A DNA stretch of 10,783 bases from an uncultured Aquimonas sp. (GTDB lineage Bacteria > Pseudomonadota > Gammaproteobacteria > Xanthomonadales > Xanthomonadaceae): NCBI GenBank assembly GCA_946481615.1, contig CAMLOR010000098.1, positions 1 to 10,783 of the forward strand. The letters are read 5' to 3'. This document shows positions 7,333 through 10,783 of this stretch, piece after piece. Under the pieces are notes generated by a model. It did not search any database and was not told the origin of the DNA. It was given only the letters and a program-made list of their open reading frames with translations. The translations under genes and the position numbers were made by a program. Every line of letters starts with the position of its first letter. The stretch's first letter is position 1.

Positions 7333-8420
7333 CACAGCACGCCCTTCGTGCTCGGCAGTTCGCGCCCTTCGCGGCGGATGGCCGCGCGCAATGCGCGCGC
7401 CACCGCCTTGAAACAAGCTTCGACCTGGTGATGCGTATTCTCGCCGCGCACCCACAGATGCAGGTTGAAGCCACCGGCATCGCACAGCGAGCGGAAGAAA
7501 TGCGGCACCAGTTCGGTGGGCAGTCCGCCGACCTCGGCGCGCTCGAAGCGTCCGTCGAACACGAAGCAGGCGCGGCCGGAAAGATCGAGCGCCGCCTGCG
7601 CCAGCGATTCGTCCATCGGCGCGGCGAAATCCACGCGTCCGGGCTCGGCCGCGGCGCCGTAGCGCTCGATGCCGCGCTTCTCGCCCAGCGCCTGGCGCAG
7701 GCATTGGCCCAGTGCCAGCGCGCTGTCCTCGACGGTGTGGTGCTCGTCGATGTGCAGATCGCCTTCGCAGCGAAGGCTCAGCGCGAATCCGCCGTGCTTG
7801 CCGAGCTGCTCGAGCATGTGATCGAAGAAGCCGATGCCGGTGTGTATCTTCGGCTCCGCGGGCCGATCGAGATCGACTTCGACGCGGATGGCGGTTTCCT
7901 TCGTTCGACGTTCCACGTTCGCCGTACGCGGCGCGCGCGCCAGCTCGTGCGCGATGCGCGCCCAGGTCTCGCCCTCGTGCCCGATGCGGAAGCCGCGGCA
8001 GCCGAGGTTGCGCGCCAGCTGCAGATCGGTCTCGCGGTCACCGATGACGGCGCTGCCGGCCAGATCGATCTCCCGGTCGCGAAGATAGTGCATCAACAGG
8101 CCGACGCCGGGCTTGCGCGTCGCCTTGCCTTCGTGTTCGAAGCTTTCGTCGATGCAGATCTCGCGGAACGCGATGCCCTGCGATTCCAGCAGCTGCAGCA
8201 GCAGGCGCTGCGGGCCTTCGAAGCACGCGCGCGGGAAGGAAGGCGTGCCCAGGCCGTCCTGATTGCTGACCATGACGAACTCGAAACCCGCGTCGCGCAG
8301 GTCCAGCAGCGCCGGGATCATGCCATCGACGAAGCGGATCTTCTCCCAGGCGTCGATCTGGCAATCGGGCGGCTCGTGGATCAGCGTGCCGTCGCGGTCG
8401 ATGAAAAGGATCCGCCTCAT
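7332..8420 (-). CDS. hisB: Bifunctional histidinol-phosphatase / imidazoleglycerol-phosphate dehydratase
   Basis: 362 residues. The N-terminal HAD phosphatase (about 1-165) acts on histidinol phosphate (step 8). It has Asp8/Asp10 in [17 protein letters not shown], Lys103 in TRKPGVGL and VIGDRETD. The C-terminal dehydratase (about 172-362, step 6) has the duplicated metal-site motifs: His201 in [16 protein letters not shown] (226-232) and [11 protein letters not shown] (329-339). The zinc loop of the E. coli phosphatase domain (CPHLPADECDC) is missing. In its place, residues 89-101 hold one Cys and one His and cannot form the four-ligand site. The ATG overlaps the hisC stop as ATGA and has GGAG seven nt upstream (8428-8431). 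The two-domain fusion is typical of Enterobacterales and Xanthomonadales. Confidence 0.96.
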   Translation of the reverse strand: MRRILFIDRDGTLIHEPPDCQIDAWEKIRFVDGMIPALLDLRDAGFEFVMVSNQDGLGTPSFPRACFEGPQRLLLQLLESQGIAFREICIDESFEHEGKATRKPGVGLLMHYLRDREIDLAGSAVIGDRETDLQLARNLGCRGFRIGHEGETWARIAHELARAPRTANVERRTKETAIRVEVDLDRPAEPKIHTGIGFFDHMLEQLGKHGGFALSLRCEGDLHIDEHHTVEDSALALGQCLRQALGEKRGIERYGAAAEPGRVDFAAPMDESLAQAALDLSGRACFVFDGRFERAEVGGLPTELVPHFFRSLCDAGGFNLHLWVRGENTHHQVEACFKAVARALRAAIRREGRELPSTKGVL

Positions 8421-9508
8421 GGTGCCGCTCCGGCGAGCGCCGCAAGCACGGCGTCGTTTTCCGCGGCCGTGCCGATGCTGATGCGCAGCGCATCGCCCAG
8501 CTGCGTCGCGCCGCGCATGTCGCGCACCACCACGCCGCGCCCCAACAAGCGGTCGTACGCGGATTGCGCGTCCTCGAAACGCACGAGCAGGAAGTTGGCC
8601 TGCGAGGCATGGACGCGGCGCACGCCGGGCACCGCGTCGAGTGCGGCGAACAGGCGCTCGCGCTCGCGCCGCGTCGTGGCGATGCGCTCGCGCGTGCGTG
8701 CCAGCACAGCCGGCGTCAAGGCTTCCAGCGCCAATGCCACGCAGGGCGAGGGCAGCGGATACGGCGCCTGGCAATTGCGCAGCACGCCCACCAGTTCCGC
8801 CGGTGCGATCAGCGCACCGATCCGCGCCGCGGCGAGGCCGTGCGCTTTCGACAAGGTTCGCAGCACCGCCAGATTCGGGTGCGCCTGCATCAGCTCGATG
8901 GCCGAAGGCTGCGCCGAGTATTCGCCATAGGCTTCGTCGACCACGACCATCGCACGCCCTTCGAGCGCCGCGGCCAGGCGTGCGATCTCGCCGGGCGTCA
9001 GCGCTTCGCCCGTGGGATTGCCGGGCGAGCACAGGAACACGAGCTTCGCGCCGCGTTCGTGTGCGACGCGCGCGACGGCGTCGATATCCACGCGGAATCC
9101 CGCCTCGCCCTCGATCAACGGCACTTCCGCGAGCGGTGCACCTTGCAGCCGCGCGCTGACCGCATACATGCCGAATACCGGCGGCGTGACGACGACGGCA
9201 TCTTGCCCGGCACGGCACAGCGCGCGCACCAGCAGATCGATGGCTTCGTCGCTGCCGCGGCCGACGAGGACGCACTCCGACACCGCGCCGTACAGCGCAG
9301 CGAGCGCATCGCGCAACGCGGCCGGCTGCGGATCAGGATAGCGGTTGAGCGCGCCGGGCGCAGGCCAGGGGCTTTCGTTGGCGTTGAGCCAGATGCTGCC
9401 GCGCTCCTTGCCGCGGCGTGCGGAGGCGTAGCCGGCGAACTCGCGCAGATCAGGCCGCACGAGATCCAGCACCGTGCGCGCGGCCGCGGCGGCGAGCGGA
9501 CGCGTCAC
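8417..9508 (-). CDS. hisC: Histidinol-phosphate aminotransferase
   Basis: 363-residue fold-type I PLP enzyme converting imidazole acetol phosphate and glutamate to histidinol phosphate, step 7. Numbering from the chosen start: Asn42-Asn44-Glu45 in LNANESPW, Asn164 in [10 protein letters not shown], Asp191/Tyr194 in [13 protein letters not shown] Lys221 in [10 protein letters not shown], Arg229 in ARIG, and Arg342 in LRISIG (substrate carboxylate). Tyr57 in NRYPDPQP is also typical. I chose GTG at 9506-9508 because it has GGAG eight nt upstream (9517-9520). Other in-frame GTGs at 9533-9535 and 9527-9529 lack a clear site and would add nine or seven residues. The clear family match begins near [10 protein letters not shown]. 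It overlaps hisB by 4 bp and is separated from hisD by 82 nt. Confidence 0.95.
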   Translation of the reverse strand: MTRPLAAAAARTVLDLVRPDLREFAGYASARRGKERGSIWLNANESPWPAPGALNRYPDPQPAALRDALAALYGAVSECVLVGRGSDEAIDLLVRALCRAGQDAVVVTPPVFGMYAVSARLQGAPLAEVPLIEGEAGFRVDIDAVARVAHERGAKLVFLCSPGNPTGEALTPGEIARLAAALEGRAMVVVDEAYGEYSAQPSAIELMQAHPNLAVLRTLSKAHGLAAARIGALIAPAELVGVLRNCQAPYPLPSPCVALALEALTPAVLARTRERIATTRRERERLFAALDAVPGVRRVHASQANFLLVRFEDAQSAYDRLLGRGVVVRDMRGATQLGDALRISIGTAAENDAVLAALAGAAP

Positions 9509-9590
9509 GACGCGCGCTCCGGCGCGCACCCGCACGCCGCCGCGCCATCGCGCGCGACGCGGGCCAGTGCCTGCGAACTTCGAGCGCGGA
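9509..9590 (-). other. hisD-hisC intergenic gap
   Basis: This is the only real gap inside the his cluster (82 nt with the chosen hisC start, 55 nt with the earliest GTG). No intrinsic terminator with a T-tract and no clear promoter is visible. It holds the hisC ribosome-binding site near its downstream end. An ATG on the minus strand within the gap is out of frame with hisC. Confidence 0.6.
9512..9527 (-). promoter_or_regulatory. hisC ribosome-binding site within a small GC hairpin
   Basis: On the minus strand the sequence GCGCGC-CGGA-GCGCGC forms a six-pair stem with a four-nt loop. The GGAG Shine-Dalgarno core (9517-9520) occupies the loop and the first stem base, eight nt before the chosen GTG. 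This spacing decides the hisC start. The hairpin may be chance in such GC-rich DNA. Confidence 0.45.
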
Positions 9591-10783
9591 TCACGGCGAC
9601 GGCTCCTGCCGCGCCAGGCGCAGCGTCACCGCCCGCTCGTGCGCCGCGAGCCTTTCGGCGCGCGCCAGTTCCGCAGCATCGGGGCCGATCGCCGCCAGCC
9701 CGGCCGGTGTCACTTCCTGCACGGTGATCTGCTTGAGGAAGCTCGCCACCGACACCCCGCTGAAGGCGCGCGCCGCACCGCACGTCGGCAGCACGTGGTT
9801 GGTCCCGCTGCAGTAATCGCCCAGCGCCTCGGGCGCGAAATCGCCGAGGAAAACGGAGCCCGCGCTGGCGACGGCATCGAGCCAGCGCCGCGGCTCGCGC
9901 ACGGCCAGGATCAGATGCTCCGGTGCGTAACGATTCGATATCTCCACCGCCTGCGTGATGTCCGCGCAGCGCACCAGGCGCGCATGCGCCAGCGCCTGGT
10001 CGAGGATCTCGCGCCGCGGCAGCAGCGCCGCCTGCACCGCGATCTGCTGCGCCACCGCGGCGAGCAAGGCATCGGAATCGGACAGCAGCAGCACCTGCGA
10101 GTCCGGCCCGTGTTCGGCCTGCGAAAGCAGATCGGCCGCGACGAACGCGGCATCCGCGCCGGCATCGGCGACCACCAGCACTTCCGAAGGTCCGGCCGGC
10201 AGATCGACGGCGGCGCCCTGCGGATCCATCGCGACCTGCTGCTTGGCTTCGGTGACATGGGCATTGCCCGGCCCGAACACCTTGTCGCAACGCGGAATGC
10301 TTTCGGTGCCGTAGGCCATCGCGGCGATGGCCTGCGCGCCGCCGAGCTTGTACACGCGCGTGATGCCGCAGCGCCGCGCGGCCACCAGCACGGTTTCGTC
10401 GACGCGGCCATCGTTGCGCGGCGGCGTGCACAGCACGATGTCGGGGCAACCGGCGAGGCGCGCCGGGATGCCCAGCATCAGCGCCGTCGAGGGCAGCGGC
10501 GCACTGCCCGCCGGCACGTAAAGGCCGACGCGCGCGATCGGCCGCAGCACGCGCTCGCAACGTACGCCCGGCGCGGTTTCGAGCGCGAAGGCCTGCGGCA
10601 TGCCGGCGCGGTGGAAGGCTTCGATGCGCGCAGCAGACGCCTCGATGGCCGCATGCAGCGCCGGCGATACCGCGTTCTGCGCCGCCGCGAATTCGTCTTC
10701 GTCTACCTCGAAGCGCGCCAGCTCGCAACCGTCGTAGCGGCGCGTCAGCGCGCGCAGCGTGCTGTCGCCGTCGGCGCGCACCT
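9591..10783 (-). CDS. hisD: Histidinol dehydrogenase, 5' end cut by window
   Basis: Zinc- and NAD-dependent four-electron oxidation of L-histidinol to L-histidine, the final two steps. About 397 residues are visible, and roughly 30-40 N-terminal residues are missing compared with a usual length near 430. Visible signatures are [31 protein letters not shown], the dehydrogenase signature [20 protein letters not shown], zinc ligands Gln and His in [10 protein letters not shown], the catalytic Glu-His pair in RYAPEHL, and [16 protein letters not shown] at 10779-10781 is an internal Val codon (VRADGDS), not the start. The stop at 9591-9593 is followed by 82 nt before hisC. hisG would normally lie upstream, outside this window. 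Confidence 0.96.
   Translation of the reverse strand, partial: VRADGDSTLRALTRRYDGCELARFEVDEDEFAAAQNAVSPALHAAIEASAARIEAFHRAGMPQAFALETAPGVRCERVLRPIARVGLYVPAGSAPLPSTALMLGIPARLAGCPDIVLCTPPRNDGRVDETVLVAARRCGITRVYKLGGAQAIAAMAYGTESIPRCDKVFGPGNAHVTEAKQQVAMDPQGAAVDLPAGPSEVLVVADAGADAAFVAADLLSQAEHGPDSQVLLLSDSDALLAAVAQQIAVQAALLPRREILDQALAHARLVRCADITQAVEISNRYAPEHLILAVREPRRWLDAVASAGSVFLGDFAPEALGDYCSGTNHVLPTCGAARAFSGVSVASFLKQITVQEVTPAGLAAIGPDAAELARAERLAAHERAVTLRLARQEPSP

Noticed and set aside
7428..8930. 500-codon plus-strand open frame opposite hisB and hisC
   Set aside because: It is complementary to clear HisB and HisC motifs and has no domain of its own.
8421..9275. Upstream extension of the hisB open frame
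   Set aside because: It reads out-of-frame hisC sequence. The DRDGT motif sits eight residues from ATG 8418-8420, as expected for HisB.
1..10783. A new defence, toxin-antitoxin or mobile system
   Set aside because: All substantial coding regions match housekeeping or known hydrolase families. No toxin-antitoxin pair, nuclease, reverse transcriptase or integrase signature was seen. The C13 peptidase stands alone, without the sensor or effector partners typical of caspase-like immune systems.

Overview
This is a GC-rich, densely packed chromosomal window, most likely from a gammaproteobacterium of the Xanthomonadales/Lysobacterales. The evidence is the his gene order (hisD-hisC-hisB-hisH-hisA-hisF-hisIE), the fused bifunctional HisB and HisIE, the HisB sequence, and a small palindromic repeat of a type common in that group. 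The assignment is inferred from sequence recognition, not from a search. No RNA gene, CRISPR array, transposase, integrase or phage gene was seen. No stretch over 300 bases lacks a gene.

Bases 1-2063 (+ strand): the 3' part of mtnC (acireductone synthase, methionine salvage) is followed with no gap by a membrane-anchored peptidase of family C13 (legumain-like, caspase-related fold).

Bases 2044-4594 (- strand): a predicted cytosolic glycerophosphodiester phosphodiesterase overlaps the peptidase gene tail to tail by 20 bp. Upstream of it, in transcript order, is a predicted exported calcineurin-like phosphoesterase. An 80-bp inverted-repeat element (2937-3016) lies between them. It encodes the last nine codons and stop of the phosphoesterase and ends 8 nt from the phosphodiesterase start codon.

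Bases 4634-10783 (- strand): seven histidine biosynthesis genes in tight succession. HisIE carries out steps 2 and 3, HisA step 4, HisH/HisF step 5, HisB steps 6 and 8, HisC step 7, and HisD the last two oxidations. All junctions overlap or touch except an 82-nt gap between hisD and hisC. hisD is cut by the window edge. hisG (step 1) and any leader or attenuator would lie beyond it. The phosphoesterase gene starts 39 nt after hisIE on the same strand, so it may be read from the his transcript.

Most of the window is ordinary housekeeping DNA; I found no convincing new multi-gene system. The points most worth a second look are the repeat that has become coding sequence, the uncharacterised C13 peptidase, and the missing zinc loop in the HisB phosphatase domain.
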